A DNA stretch of 40,755 nucleotides from an uncultured Oscillospiraceae bacterium (GTDB taxonomy: Bacteria; Bacillota; Clostridia; Oscillospirales; Oscillospiraceae), in NCBI GenBank assembly GCA_934597165.1, contig CAKTQP010000015.1, positions 1 through 40,755 of the forward strand, written 5' to 3'. The translations under genes and the position numbers were made by a program. A model generated the notes under the pieces. That model saw only the letters and a program-made list of their open reading frames with translations, ran no database searches and had not been told where the DNA came from. Positions 21,247-29,567 of the stretch are shown here, in pieces (within the stretch, counting starts at the first letter, position 1; every line of letters begins with the position of its first letter).

Positions 21247-22563
21247 ATGAATCTGCTCATCCAACAGGGTCAACTCATCGACCCCAGCCGGACGTATACC
21301 GGCATTTATGACATTTTGATCGAAAACGAAACGATTGCAAAAATCGCCCCCCACATCACTCCGCCCGAGGACTGCATCTGCCTTGATGCCGCCGGTCTCT
21401 GCGTGGCGCCGGGGCTCATCGACCCTCACGTTCACCTCCGTGATCCCGGCCAGACCGAGAAGGAGGACATCCACACCGGCACTGCCGCAGCCGCAGCCGG
21501 TGGCTTCACTGCCATTGCCTGTATGCCCAACACCAAACCGGTGGTGGACACGCCGGAGCTGGTGCAGTATGTGTTAGAGCGGGCGGAAACGGTAGGTTCC
21601 GGTGTCCGCGTCCTGCCCATCGCGGCGGTGACGGCGGGACAGAAGGGGGAGAAGTTGAACGACTTCGCTGCCCTGAAAGCTGCTGGCGCGGCAGCGCTCT
21701 CCGACGACGGTGTGCCCATCATGAGCGCGTCCCTCATGCGGGAAGCCTTGAAACAGGCCAGCGCCTGCGGCATGACCATTCTCTGTCACGAAGAGGACAA
21801 GGAGATGGTGCAGAACTATGCCGTCAACGAGGGTGAAATCTCCAAAAAACTGGGCATCCCCGGCCGCCCGGCCATTGCGGAAGAGCTGATGGTCATGCGG
21901 GACGGGATGCTGGCGATGGAGACCGGCGTGCCCCTGCACTTCTGTCACATTTCCACGGCCGGCAGCGTGGAGATCATCCGCCAGCTGAAGGCCCACGGCG
22001 CGCCGGTCACGGCGGAGACCTGCCCCCAGTATTTCACCCTGACCCAGGACTCCATTCTGGAAAAGGGTTCCCTGGCACGGGTCAACCCGCCCCTGCGCAC
22101 TCAGGCGGATGTGGAAGCCATCTTGGCCGGTCTCCAGGACGGCACATTAGATTGTATCGCCACCGACCACGCGCCCCACACGGCAGCGGAAAAGGCCAAG
22201 GGGCTGACCGAAGCGCCCAGCGGCATGGTTGGGTTGGAGACGGCGTTGGCGCTGACGCTGACTAAGCTGTACCATGGCGGGTACTTGACGCTGGAGGAAA
22301 TCGTTGCCAAAATGAGCGCGAATCCGGCCAAGGTTTTGGGGCAGGATTGGTCTGGCCTTACCCCTGGCGGACGGGCAGATTTGGTGCTCTTCCAACTAGA
22401 CGAAACGTGGACGATTTGCCCGGATACCTTCCGTTCCAAGGGGCGCAACACCCCCTTTGGCGGGATGGAAGTGCGGGGAAAAACTGCTTATACCATCGTC
22501 GGCGGCAAGGTCGTTTACCGGCGAGATGAGGATAGAAAGGATGGGAACAACGATGTCCTTTGA
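21247..22563 (+). CDS. pyrC: Dihydroorotase (PyrC)
   Basis: A 438-residue amidohydrolase that interconverts carbamoyl aspartate and dihydroorotate. The metal-binding DPHVHLRDPG motif is near residue 60; CMPNTKPV, LCHEEDKEMV, FCHISTAGS and CIATDHAPHT supply the remaining ligands and substrate contacts. Length fits the bacterial class I enzyme (about 425-440). GGGAGGAAGC precedes the ATG. Its 3' end overlaps pyrF by 11 bases. It is first in the pyrC-pyrF-pyrK-pyrD operon; pyrB, pyrE and carAB are not in the window. Confidence 0.95.
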   Translation: MNLLIQQGQLIDPSRTYTGIYDILIENETIAKIAPHITPPEDCICLDAAGLCVAPGLIDPHVHLRDPGQTEKEDIHTGTAAAAAGGFTAIACMPNTKPVVDTPELVQYVLERAETVGSGVRVLPIAAVTAGQKGEKLNDFAALKAAGAAALSDDGVPIMSASLMREALKQASACGMTILCHEEDKEMVQNYAVNEGEISKKLGIPGRPAIAEELMVMRDGMLAMETGVPLHFCHISTAGSVEIIRQLKAHGAPVTAETCPQYFTLTQDSILEKGSLARVNPPLRTQADVEAILAGLQDGTLDCIATDHAPHTAAEKAKGLTEAPSGMVGLETALALTLTKLYHGGYLTLEEIVAKMSANPAKVLGQDWSGLTPGGRADLVLFQLDETWTICPDTFRSKGRNTPFGGMEVRGKTAYTIVGGKVVYRRDEDRKDGNNDVL

Positions 22564-23482
22564 CAAACTGCAAGATAGAATCTTGACCCTGAAAAACCCC
22601 ACCGTGGCCGGTCTGGATGCCCGGTTGGATTACGTGCCGGAGCATATCCGGGCGGAAAAGATTGCCCAGTACGGCCAGACCCGCAAGGCGGCGGCGGAAG
22701 CCATCTATACCTTCAACTGTGGACTCATGGACGCCCTCTGCGACATCGTGCCCGCAGTGAAACCCCAGTCCGCCTACTATGAAAACCTGGGCTGGGAGGG
22801 GATGGAGATGCTGGAACGCACCATCCGTTACGCTAAGGAAAAGGGGTTCTACGTCATCGCCGACATCAAGCGAGGGGACATCGGAAGCACCGCAACCGCC
22901 TACGCCGAGGGTTGGCTGGGCAAGACCGTGGTGGGAGACGTGACCTTGCCTGGCTTTGATGCCGACTGTGTGACCGTCAACGGTTACATGGGCAGCGACG
23001 CGGTCCAGCCCTTCCTGACTGTGGCGGAAGAGGAGGACAAGAGTTTGTTCGTGTTGGTGCGCACCTCTAACCCTTCTGCCGTAGATTTGCAGGATCAGGA
23101 GATTGGCGGTCGTAAGGTCTACACGGTCATGGGCGACCTGGTGGAGCAGTGGGGCGAAGGGAGCCGCAGCGCCAAGTACGGCTTCAGCCGTGTGGGTGCT
23201 GTCACCGGCGCCACCTATCCGGAGGATCTGCGTAAGCTCCGACAGCAGATGCCCCACACCTTCTTCCTGGTGCCCGGCTATGGCGCTCAGGGCGGCACGG
23301 CAGAGGATGTGGCCAACGCCTTCCACGCAGGTGGCACGGGTGCCATCATAAATTCTTCCCGCGGTATTATGTGCGCCTGGAAAAAGACCGGTCAGAACGG
23401 TCTGGACTACCAGGAAGCCGCCCGACAGGCGGCGCTGGCTATGCGGGAGGACATCTGCGCTTACACCACCATTGGTGATTAA
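22553..23482 (+). CDS. pyrF: Orotidine 5'-phosphate decarboxylase, type 2 (PyrF)
   Basis: A 309-residue enzyme that converts OMP to UMP. The catalytic DIKRGDIGSTATAYAE segment near residue 104 carries the Lys/Asp network, and VPGYGAQGG near the C-terminus is the phosphate-binding motif; both match the longer type 2 (about 270-310) form. There are several in-frame ATGs; 22553 is preferred because GAAAGGA sits about 10 bases upstream and the product starts MSFDKLQDRI like its relatives. The gene overlaps pyrC by 11 bases. Confidence 0.94.
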   Translation: MSFDKLQDRILTLKNPTVAGLDARLDYVPEHIRAEKIAQYGQTRKAAAEAIYTFNCGLMDALCDIVPAVKPQSAYYENLGWEGMEMLERTIRYAKEKGFYVIADIKRGDIGSTATAYAEGWLGKTVVGDVTLPGFDADCVTVNGYMGSDAVQPFLTVAEEEDKSLFVLVRTSNPSAVDLQDQEIGGRKVYTVMGDLVEQWGEGSRSAKYGFSRVGAVTGATYPEDLRKLRQQMPHTFFLVPGYGAQGGTAEDVANAFHAGGTGAIINSSRGIMCAWKKTGQNGLDYQEAARQAALAMREDICAYTTIGD

Positions 23483-23496
23483 GAAAGGGGAGTAAA

Positions 23497-24252
23497 ATGC
23501 CCATTCAAAAACAATGTAAAATTCGAGAAATGAAGCCGCTGACGGCGGATATTTTCTCTATGATATTAGATGCCGGAGAGATGGCGAAAGCCGCCCATCC
23601 CGGTCAGTTCGTCCACATCCGCTGCGGTGAGGGACACCTCCTCCGCCGTCCCATCTCCATCTGCGACGCTTGGGAGGACAACCTGCGTATCGTCTTTCAA
23701 GTCCGCGGTACGGGGACAGACTGGCTGGCGAAGCGAACCGCTGGGGAGACCTTGGATGTCCTGGGCCCCTTGGGCAACGGCTTCGACCTGTCCGGTGACA
23801 AACCCATTTTGCTGGTCGGCGGCGGCATTGGCACCGCCCCCATGTGCTTCGCAGCTCGTCTGCTGGGCGACCGATGCCAGGCGGCCTTTGGCTTCCGCTC
23901 TCGGGACGGCGTCATCCTGGCGGACGAGCTGGCGGCGGCAGGTGTGCCTGTCACCGTGACCACTGAGGACGGTTCCTATGGCGAAACAGGCCGGGTAGAT
24001 CAGGTGGTGCAGCGGCTGCTGCGGGAAAATCCCGACCTGACCGTGCTGGCCTGCGGCCCCACCCCCATGTTGAAGGCGATTTCCGCCGTGACGGCAGGGG
24101 AGGGGAGTGGCTGCCAGGTCTCTTTGGAGGAGCGGATGGCCTGTGGTTTGGGGGCCTGTCTGACCTGCTCCTGTAAAGTGAAAGGACATTACAGGCGGGT
24201 CTGCAAGGACGGTCCTGTGTTCCGAAGTGAGGAGGTAGAGTGGGATGAATAA
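23497..24252 (+). CDS. pyrK: Dihydroorotate dehydrogenase B electron-transfer subunit (PyrK)
   Basis: A 251-residue FAD and [2Fe-2S] protein that passes electrons from dihydroorotate oxidation to NAD. FAD-binding RRPISICDAW is near residue 49 and the nucleotide domain has LLVGGGIGTAPM near residue 106. The C-terminal cluster ligands are in CGLGACLTCSC plus a later Cys (RRVCKDG), about residues 212-232. AAAGGGGAG precedes the ATG. It overlaps pyrD by 8 bases, consistent with a PyrDK heterotetramer. Confidence 0.95.
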   Translation: MPIQKQCKIREMKPLTADIFSMILDAGEMAKAAHPGQFVHIRCGEGHLLRRPISICDAWEDNLRIVFQVRGTGTDWLAKRTAGETLDVLGPLGNGFDLSGDKPILLVGGGIGTAPMCFAARLLGDRCQAAFGFRSRDGVILADELAAAGVPVTVTTEDGSYGETGRVDQVVQRLLRENPDLTVLACGPTPMLKAISAVTAGEGSGCQVSLEERMACGLGACLTCSCKVKGHYRRVCKDGPVFRSEEVEWDE

Positions 24253-25162
24253 GGTGAGCCAACAGGTAAATTTTGCTGGTATATCAATGAAAAATCCCGT
24301 TGTAGTGGCCTCTGGTACCTATGGGTTTGGCCGGGAATACGGCCAGTTCTATGACCTGAGTGAGCTTGGGGGTATCTGCTGTAAAGGACTTACACTTGCC
24401 CCTAGAGAGGGCAATCCACCCCCTCGCGTGGCCGAGACCCCTATGGGAATCCTGAACTCCGTGGGCCTTCAGAACCCCGGCGTGGACGCTTTTATCGCCG
24501 AAGAACTGCCGGAACTGCGGAAATATGACGTGAAAATCATCGCCAACATCTCCGGCAACACTCCGGAGGAGTACGGCATCATGTGCCGGAAGCTCAGCGA
24601 CGCCGGAGTGGATATGATCGAGGTAAACGTCTCCTGTCCTAATGTGAAATGCGGTGGGCTGCAGTATGGCGTGGTGCCGGAGATGACCGCGGAGGTGACC
24701 GAGGTGGCGAAGAAGCATTCCACTGTGCCGGTCATGGTCAAGCTCTCCCCCAACGTCACTGACATCACTGCCATCGCCAAAGCGGTGGAATCTGCCGGCG
24801 CGGACGCGGTGTCCCTCATCAATACTGTCCGCGGGATGCGGATTGACGTGAACACCCGTCGTCCCATTTTGAGGATGAACACCGGCGGTCTGTCTGGCCC
24901 CGCCGTCCTGCCTATCGCGGTGCGGATGGTGTGGGAGGTGGCCAATGTGGTCAAGATCCCTGTGTTGGGGATGGGCGGCATCGCCACCGGTGAGGACGCG
25001 GCTCAGATGATGCTGGCAGGCGCTTCCGCTGTGGCGGTGGGGACGGCCAACTTTGTCAATCCTTATGCACCTTTGCAGGTGCGGGATGAGCTGGTTGCCA
25101 TCGCGGAACGGCAGGGGCTGAGATCGGTCACAGAGCTGACCGGTGGGGTCCTGCCGTGGTGA
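24245..25162 (+). CDS. pyrD: Dihydroorotate dehydrogenase B catalytic subunit (PyrD)
   Basis: A 305-residue FMN TIM barrel that oxidises dihydroorotate to orotate and works with PyrK. The catalytic-cysteine region is NVSCPNVKCGG near residue 130, typical of class 1B. Other FMN/substrate blocks are ASGTYGFGREY, SLINTVRGMRID, GLSGPAVLP and MGGIATGEDA. Its size is standard. It ends the pyrCFKD operon; I see no clear terminator in the 51-base gap before the next gene, so read-through is possible. Confidence 0.95.
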   Translation: MNKVSQQVNFAGISMKNPVVVASGTYGFGREYGQFYDLSELGGICCKGLTLAPREGNPPPRVAETPMGILNSVGLQNPGVDAFIAEELPELRKYDVKIIANISGNTPEEYGIMCRKLSDAGVDMIEVNVSCPNVKCGGLQYGVVPEMTAEVTEVAKKHSTVPVMVKLSPNVTDITAIAKAVESAGADAVSLINTVRGMRIDVNTRRPILRMNTGGLSGPAVLPIAVRMVWEVANVVKIPVLGMGGIATGEDAAQMMLAGASAVAVGTANFVNPYAPLQVRDELVAIAERQGLRSVTELTGGVLPW

Positions 25163-25213
25163 AATGAGATTGATATTATGTCAATGAAGTAGAGATAGAA
25201 AAGAAGTGTTTTT

Positions 25214-26371
25214 ATGACCAGAATTTACATCATCCGCCATGCGGAGGCGGAGGGAAATCTATACCGGCGCATCCATGGTCAGTACAACAGCCTGGTCACC
25301 CCGCTGGGGTACCGGCAGATTGAGGCGCTGGAGAAGCGGTTCCAGGATATCCATCTGGACGCCGTCTATTCCAGCGACCTGTTCCGCACCCAGACCACGG
25401 CCAAAGCCCTCTACCTGCCCAAGGGTCTGCCCCTGCAGCTGGAACCGGGGCTGCGGGAGATCTCCATGGGGGATTGGGAGGACGACACCTGGGGCGGCGC
25501 GGCGCGGAAGCATCCGGAGCAGATGGCCTATTTCTCCGGCGGCAACGCTCACTACACCCCTATGGGCGGCGAGAGCTTTCAGGAGCTGCGGCAGCGGGTG
25601 GTGTCCACCTACTATCGCCTGGCGGCAGCCAACGACGGCAAGACCATTGCCTGTGTCAGCCACGGGGAAGCCATTCGGACGGCGGTGAACGCCTTTTATG
25701 GACGCCCCTTGGAGGAGATGCACAACATGATCCCCAGTGATAACACGGCGGTCAGCTGTGTGGAGATCGAAGGGGAGACGGCTAAGGTGCTCTTCTATGG
25801 AGATGGTTCCCACCTGACACCGGAACTGTCCACCCTGGGCAAACAGACCTGGTGGCGGGAGCCCAAGGAGAAAGCAGCCATTGAAGACCAGAATATTTGG
25901 TATCGCCCTTGGGAGCCGGTGGCGGAGCGGGCGCTGTATGAGAGCTATCGGCGAGAGGCTTGGATCAGCGTCCACGGCGATGAGCCCTGTCCCATGGAGC
26001 AGTTCTATCAGGCGGCGAAAACGTCCAGCGAACAGGATGCCAAAGCGGTCATGGTGGCCATGAACGGGGACGAGATTGCCGGTCTGCTGCAAATGGACTT
26101 GGAACGATACGCAGAAGCGAACGCCGGGTACATCCCCTTCTACTATATGAACCAAAAGTTCCGCCATCACGGCCTGGGCATCCAGCTCATCGGCCAGGCG
26201 GTGGCCACCTTCCGTCCCATGGGGCGCACCAAACTGCGTCTGCGGTGCAGCCCGGACAACGCATTAGCTCAGCGGTTCTACCTGCGCAACGGGTTCACCG
26301 ACATCGGCCCGGCCACGGACAGTGCCGTGCCGCTGCGGCTGATGGAGAAAGAAATCGGGTATCCGGTATGA
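25214..26371 (+). CDS. Histidine phosphatase - GNAT acetyltransferase fusion
   Basis: A 385-residue two-domain protein. Residues 1-205 are a phosphoglycerate-mutase-like histidine phosphatase: the RHAEAEGN motif holds the phosphorylated histidine, and CVSHGEAIRTA near residue 155 holds the second catalytic histidine. Residues about 225-385 form a GNAT domain with KFRHHGLGIQLIGQAV (acetyl-CoA loop) and RCSPDNALAQRFYLRNGF. Each domain looks intact. Substrates are unknown. The start follows AAAGAAGTG. It overlaps the YgiQ gene by 4 bases (ATGA). The fusion does not look like a frameshift artefact, because one frame runs through. Confidence 0.88.
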   Translation: MTRIYIIRHAEAEGNLYRRIHGQYNSLVTPLGYRQIEALEKRFQDIHLDAVYSSDLFRTQTTAKALYLPKGLPLQLEPGLREISMGDWEDDTWGGAARKHPEQMAYFSGGNAHYTPMGGESFQELRQRVVSTYYRLAAANDGKTIACVSHGEAIRTAVNAFYGRPLEEMHNMIPSDNTAVSCVEIEGETAKVLFYGDGSHLTPELSTLGKQTWWREPKEKAAIEDQNIWYRPWEPVAERALYESYRREAWISVHGDEPCPMEQFYQAAKTSSEQDAKAVMVAMNGDEIAGLLQMDLERYAEANAGYIPFYYMNQKFRHHGLGIQLIGQAVATFRPMGRTKLRLRCSPDNALAQRFYLRNGFTDIGPATDSAVPLRLMEKEIGYPV

Positions 26372-28314
26372 GCAGGAAGAAAGTAGCTGATCAAAATCCC
26401 TTCCTGCCCGTGTCCAAGGCGGACATGGAGGCCCGTGGTTGGGATTGGTATGACTTTTTGATCATCAACGGCGACGCCTATGTGGATCATCCGTCTTTCG
26501 GCGGCGTGGTCATCGCCCGCACGTTGGAGGCGGAGGGGTATCGGGTGGCGTTCTTGCCACAACCGGACTGGCACAGTGCCGATGCGTTCCTGGCTATGGG
26601 GAAACCCCGCCTGGCGGTCATGCTCTCCTCTGGCAACCTGGACTCCATGGTGGCTCACTACACTGCCGCCAAAAAGCGCCGTCGCCAGGACGCTTATTCC
26701 CCCGGCCATCAGACCGGCTTGCGTCCGGATCGGGCGGTCATCGTCTACGCCAACCGGGTGCGGGAGGCCTTTTCGGACACACCCCTCATCATCGGCGGTC
26801 TGGAAGCCTCCTTGCGGCGATTTGCCCACTATGACTACTGGAGCAACCAGGTGCGTCGAGCCATCTTGTTCGACGCCAGAGCCGACCTGCTCATCTACGG
26901 TATGGGGGAGGCGGCCGCGTTGGAGATTGCTGCGCAGCTCAACGCCGGTGTGCCGGTGAGCGACATTACCACCGTTCGGGGCACCAGCTTTGCCGCACGA
27001 GAGCGGGAGGATTGCGTGTATCCGTGGGTGGAGGTGCCCTCTTATGAAGAGGTGAAGGCGGACAAGGTGGCTTACGCCAAGGCCAACCAGGTGGAGTACG
27101 AGGAACACGACCCGGTGCGGGGCAAGGCCATCTTGCAGAAGCATGGGAACCGGTGGCTGGTGACCAACCCGCCCCAGATGCCCCTGTCCACCAAGGAGTT
27201 GGATCGCATTGCGGAGCTGCCCTACGTCCGGGAGCCGCACCCCATGTACGACGCCATGGGCGGTGTGCCTTCCATCGAGGAGGTTCGGTTTTCGGTCACC
27301 CATAACCGAGGGTGTATCGGCGGCTGTAACTTCTGTGCCCTGGCCTTTCATCAGGGGCGGATGATGACCTGCCGCAGTCACGAGAGCGTCATCCGAGAGG
27401 TCACGGCGCTGACCCATCACCCTGGATTTAAGGGCTACATCCACGATGTAGGCGGCCCTACGGCTAACCTGCGCCACCCAAGCTGTAAGAAGCAGCTGAA
27501 GGAGGGGGTCTGCGCCAAACGGGTGTGTTTGGCGCCCAAGCCCTGTCCCAACCTGGATGCGGATGAGTCCGATTATGTGGCGCTGCTGCGGAAGCTGCGA
27601 AAGATTCCTGGCATCAAGAAGATCTTCATCCGCTCCGGCATCCGCTATGACTATATGCTCTGTGACAAACGGGACACCTTCTTTCGGGAGCTGGTGCAGT
27701 ACCATGTGTCCGGTCAGTTGAAGGTGGCGCCGGAGCACTGCATCAATTCGGTGCTGGACTATATGGGCAAGCCCCATATCGAGGTCTATGAGCGGTTTCA
27801 GCAGAAGTACAACGCCCTGAACAAAAACGCTGGGAAAAAGCAGTTTTTGGTGCCTTATTTGATGTCCTCCCACCCAGGCAGCACCTTGCAGGATGCGGTG
27901 GCGCTGGCGGAGTACCTGAATGCCAGCCATCGGCTGCCGGAGCAGGTGCAGGACTTCTACCCGGTGCCTGGCTGCCTGTCCACCTGTATGTATCACACCG
28001 GCATCGACCCGCGCACCATGAAACCGGTATACGTGGCCACCGATCCCCATGAAAAGGCCTTGCAGCGTGCCTTGCTCCAGTGGAAGGTTCCGGAAAACTG
28101 GAAGCTGGTACGGGAAGCGCTGCAAAAGGCGGGGCGAGAGGATCTGATCGGGTTTGACGCCCGGTGCTTGATCCGGCCTTATCCGCCGAGAGCGAAGAAG
28201 GTCGAGGGAAAAGGCGGCGAGAAGCGTCCGAAAGGGAAGCCCGAAGCTGGCAAAGGGAAGAAATCCACAGGGCGTGTGGAGAAAAAGGCTGGCGGGCGGA
28301 AACGGAAAGGATAA
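26368..28314 (+). CDS. YgiQ-family radical SAM protein with basic tail
   Basis: A 648-residue member of the YgiQ family, uncharacterised radical SAM enzymes. An N-terminal domain (about 1-290) includes WYDFLIINGDAYVDHPSFG and NRVREAF. The cluster motif NRGCIGGCNFCALAFHQGR (C-x3-C-x2-C) is near residues 310-328, and VAPEHC and PGCLSTCMYHTG occur later. The last 40 residues are strongly basic and low in complexity (Lys, Gly, Arg), likely disordered and perhaps nucleic-acid binding. The ATG at 26368 overlaps the fusion gene's stop. An in-frame extension to 26245 lies inside the upstream gene and is ignored. Function is unknown. Confidence 0.9.
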   Translation: MSRKKVADQNPFLPVSKADMEARGWDWYDFLIINGDAYVDHPSFGGVVIARTLEAEGYRVAFLPQPDWHSADAFLAMGKPRLAVMLSSGNLDSMVAHYTAAKKRRRQDAYSPGHQTGLRPDRAVIVYANRVREAFSDTPLIIGGLEASLRRFAHYDYWSNQVRRAILFDARADLLIYGMGEAAALEIAAQLNAGVPVSDITTVRGTSFAAREREDCVYPWVEVPSYEEVKADKVAYAKANQVEYEEHDPVRGKAILQKHGNRWLVTNPPQMPLSTKELDRIAELPYVREPHPMYDAMGGVPSIEEVRFSVTHNRGCIGGCNFCALAFHQGRMMTCRSHESVIREVTALTHHPGFKGYIHDVGGPTANLRHPSCKKQLKEGVCAKRVCLAPKPCPNLDADESDYVALLRKLRKIPGIKKIFIRSGIRYDYMLCDKRDTFFRELVQYHVSGQLKVAPEHCINSVLDYMGKPHIEVYERFQQKYNALNKNAGKKQFLVPYLMSSHPGSTLQDAVALAEYLNASHRLPEQVQDFYPVPGCLSTCMYHTGIDPRTMKPVYVATDPHEKALQRALLQWKVPENWKLVREALQKAGREDLIGFDARCLIRPYPPRAKKVEGKGGEKRPKGKPEAGKGKKSTGRVEKKAGGRKRKG

Positions 28315-28318
28315 AAAA

Positions 28319-28357
28319 GAACCACGTGACGTCTGGTTAGGACGTTACGTGGTTTTT
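28319..28357. terminator. Bidirectional terminator between ygiQ-like gene and nth
   Basis: ACCACGTGACGTC (28321-28333) pairs with GACGTTACGTGGT (28341-28353) with one wobble, flanked by A-run and T-run. Confidence 0.85.
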
Positions 28358-28369
28358 CTTTGAAATGGG

Positions 28370-29032
28370 TTACTTTTTCCCCTCCGACGACTTCCCTTGG
28401 CTCAAGAAGTGGTCGCACCACTCGCACAGGGGACAGAGCTCACACTTGGCCGTCCGAGCGGTACACACCGCCCGTCCGTGGAGCACCAGTCGGTGGCAGA
28501 AGTCGTTGGATTCCTCCGGCGGCAGCACTTCTCGCAGCTGCTTTTCCACCTTCACCGGGTCTTTCGTTCCGTCGGTCAGGCCCAGGCGACCGGAGATGCG
28601 GATGCAGTGGGTGTCTGCCACCACGCAGCCGGGCTCGTGGAAGATGTCGCCGCGGATGAGGTTGGCGGTCTTGCGGCCGATGCCGGGGAGTTTTAACAGG
28701 TCGTCCATGTCCCGGGGGACTTTGCCGCCGAAGTCCCGCAGCAGCATTTGGGCGCAGCCCACCAGGTCGCGGCTCTTGCCGTTGTAGAAGCCGCAGGAGT
28801 GGATGTATTCCGCCACCTCTTCCGGCGCCGCCTCGGCAAAGGCTTCCAGAGTGGGGAAGCGCTGGAACAGGGCGGGGGTGACCTTGTTCACTCGGGCGTC
28901 AGTACACTGGGCGGACAGGCGGACGGAGAACAGCAGTTCGTAATCTTTTTGGTATTGCAGGGAACAGATGCCATCCGGGTACAGTTCTTTTAGTCCGTTG
29001 ACGATGGCGCGTGCCTCTTCTTTGGTCTTCAT
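28370..29032 (-). CDS. nth: Endonuclease III (Nth), DNA glycosylase/AP lyase
   Basis: A 220-residue base-excision repair enzyme that removes oxidised pyrimidines. The helix-hairpin-helix LLKLPGIGRKTANLI near residues 110-125 includes the catalytic Lys, and ADTHCIRISGRLGL carries the catalytic Asp. The [4Fe-4S] motif C-x6-C-x2-C-x5-C is intact near the C-terminus (CTARTAKCELCPLCEWC). The start at 29032 follows AGGAGG by 8 bases; a longer frame to 29140 is rejected since it crosses the antitoxin promoter. It is transcribed away from the toxin-antitoxin locus. Confidence 0.95.
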   Translation of the reverse strand: MKTKEEARAIVNGLKELYPDGICSLQYQKDYELLFSVRLSAQCTDARVNKVTPALFQRFPTLEAFAEAAPEEVAEYIHSCGFYNGKSRDLVGCAQMLLRDFGGKVPRDMDDLLKLPGIGRKTANLIRGDIFHEPGCVVADTHCIRISGRLGLTDGTKDPVKVEKQLREVLPPEESNDFCHRLVLHGRAVCTARTAKCELCPLCEWCDHFLSQGKSSEGKK

Positions 29033-29117
29033 GGCGTGTTCCTCCTGTGATAAAGTCACCATTGATTGTAGCATAAAACAGGGGGCGGGAAAACCCATGT
29101 TTGTAGATTTGAAATAG

Positions 29118-29146
29118 TTGACAAGTTTGGCGGGATGCACTATACT
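29118..29146 (+). promoter_or_regulatory. Promoter of the antitoxin RNA
   Basis: TTGACA (29118-29123), 17 bases, TATACT (29141-29146). It is close to consensus and has no plus-strand protein gene behind it until rarA at 29656. Confidence 0.75.
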
Positions 29147-29152
29147 GAGGAT

Positions 29153-29249
29153 AGAGCAAGGGCGCTACCGGCAAAACGGTTAGCCCCCCTGAAAAGTTAC
29201 TTTATAAGAAATAACCGCTCAAGGTGAAGGCTGAGCGGTTACTTCTTTA
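29153..29249 (+). ncRNA. Type I antitoxin antisense RNA (predicted)
   Basis: A transcript from about 29153 would end at the terminator hairpin 29212-29241 and its T-rich tail, about 97 bases. Near its 5' end is a hairpin, GGGCGCTACCG...CGGTTAGCCCCC (29160-29187). It overlaps the 3' end of the toxin mRNA. It also carries AGCCCCCCT (29182-29190), a perfect complement of the toxin Shine-Dalgarno segment AGGGGGGCT (29342-29334). This is the plan of par/Fst-type loci: convergent RNAs, a shared terminator and direct repeats that let the antisense reach the ribosome site. Ends are predicted from sequence only. Confidence 0.65.
29212..29241. terminator. Shared bidirectional terminator of toxin mRNA and antitoxin RNA
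   Basis: TAACCGCTCA (29212-29221) pairs with TGAGCGGTTA (29232-29241) around a 10-base loop. It is T-rich on both exits (TTACTTCTTTA on plus, TTTCTTATAAAG on minus). The toxin stop codon lies within the stem. Confidence 0.75.
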
Positions 29250-29328
29250 TGTTCCATGCAGCAATGAACAGGCCAACAAGACCGATCAAAACCATCGTAT
29301 ACTGAAACAGGTCAGAATAGGTTACCAT
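29239..29328 (-). CDS. Type I toxin, holin-like small membrane peptide (29 residues)
   Basis: The peptide opens MVTYSDLFQYTMVLIGLVGL and ends in a tryptophan and two lysines: a short polar N-terminus, one hydrophobic helix of about 17 residues, and a basic end. This fits the 'putative holin-like toxin' (Hol_Tox) peptides of Firmicutes, whose overproduction damages the membrane. A strong ribosome site AAAGGGGGG ends about 7 bases before the ATG at 29328. The mRNA leader (from about 29422) has a perfect hairpin CAGGGGGC/GCCCCCTG (29380-29355), and its GCCCCCT arm could instead pair with the Shine-Dalgarno segment. The stop codon lies inside the shared terminator. Identity is from pattern and architecture. 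Confidence 0.8.
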   Translation of the reverse strand: MVTYSDLFQYTMVLIGLVGLFIAAWNIKK

Positions 29329-29428
29329 GAGACAGCCCCCCTTTCCACAAGAAACAGGGGGCAAGAAGTATCGCCCCCTGATGAGCAGAGGGACAAACCG
29401 CTTGCCGTTTATCGGTAGCGCCATAAAA

Positions 29429-29457
29429 AGGATAACACAAAATGCGACAAAACGCAA
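29429..29457 (-). promoter_or_regulatory. Promoter of the toxin mRNA
   Basis: On the minus strand: TTGCGT (29457-29452), 17 bases, TATCCT (29434-29429), giving a transcript start near 29422 and a leader of about 95 bases. Both this RNA and the antitoxin RNA begin close to the same 10-mer GGCGCTACCG. Confidence 0.65.
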
Positions 29458-29483
29458 TGTGGTCTGTTCGGCTGCAGCACGAG

Positions 29484-29516
29484 AAAAAGTCTGGGACAAA
29501 CATCCCAGACTTTTTT
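29484..29516. terminator. Orphan bidirectional terminator
   Basis: AAAAAGTCTGGGA (29484-29496) pairs with TCCCAGACTTTTT (29503-29515), 13 perfect pairs. No gene ends next to it on either strand. It probably insulates the toxin-antitoxin locus from rarA and vice versa. Confidence 0.75.
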
Positions 29517-29567
29517 GGCACATTGCATGAGAGAAAACGGAATATTCCACAAGGTCCATCTCTTTTC

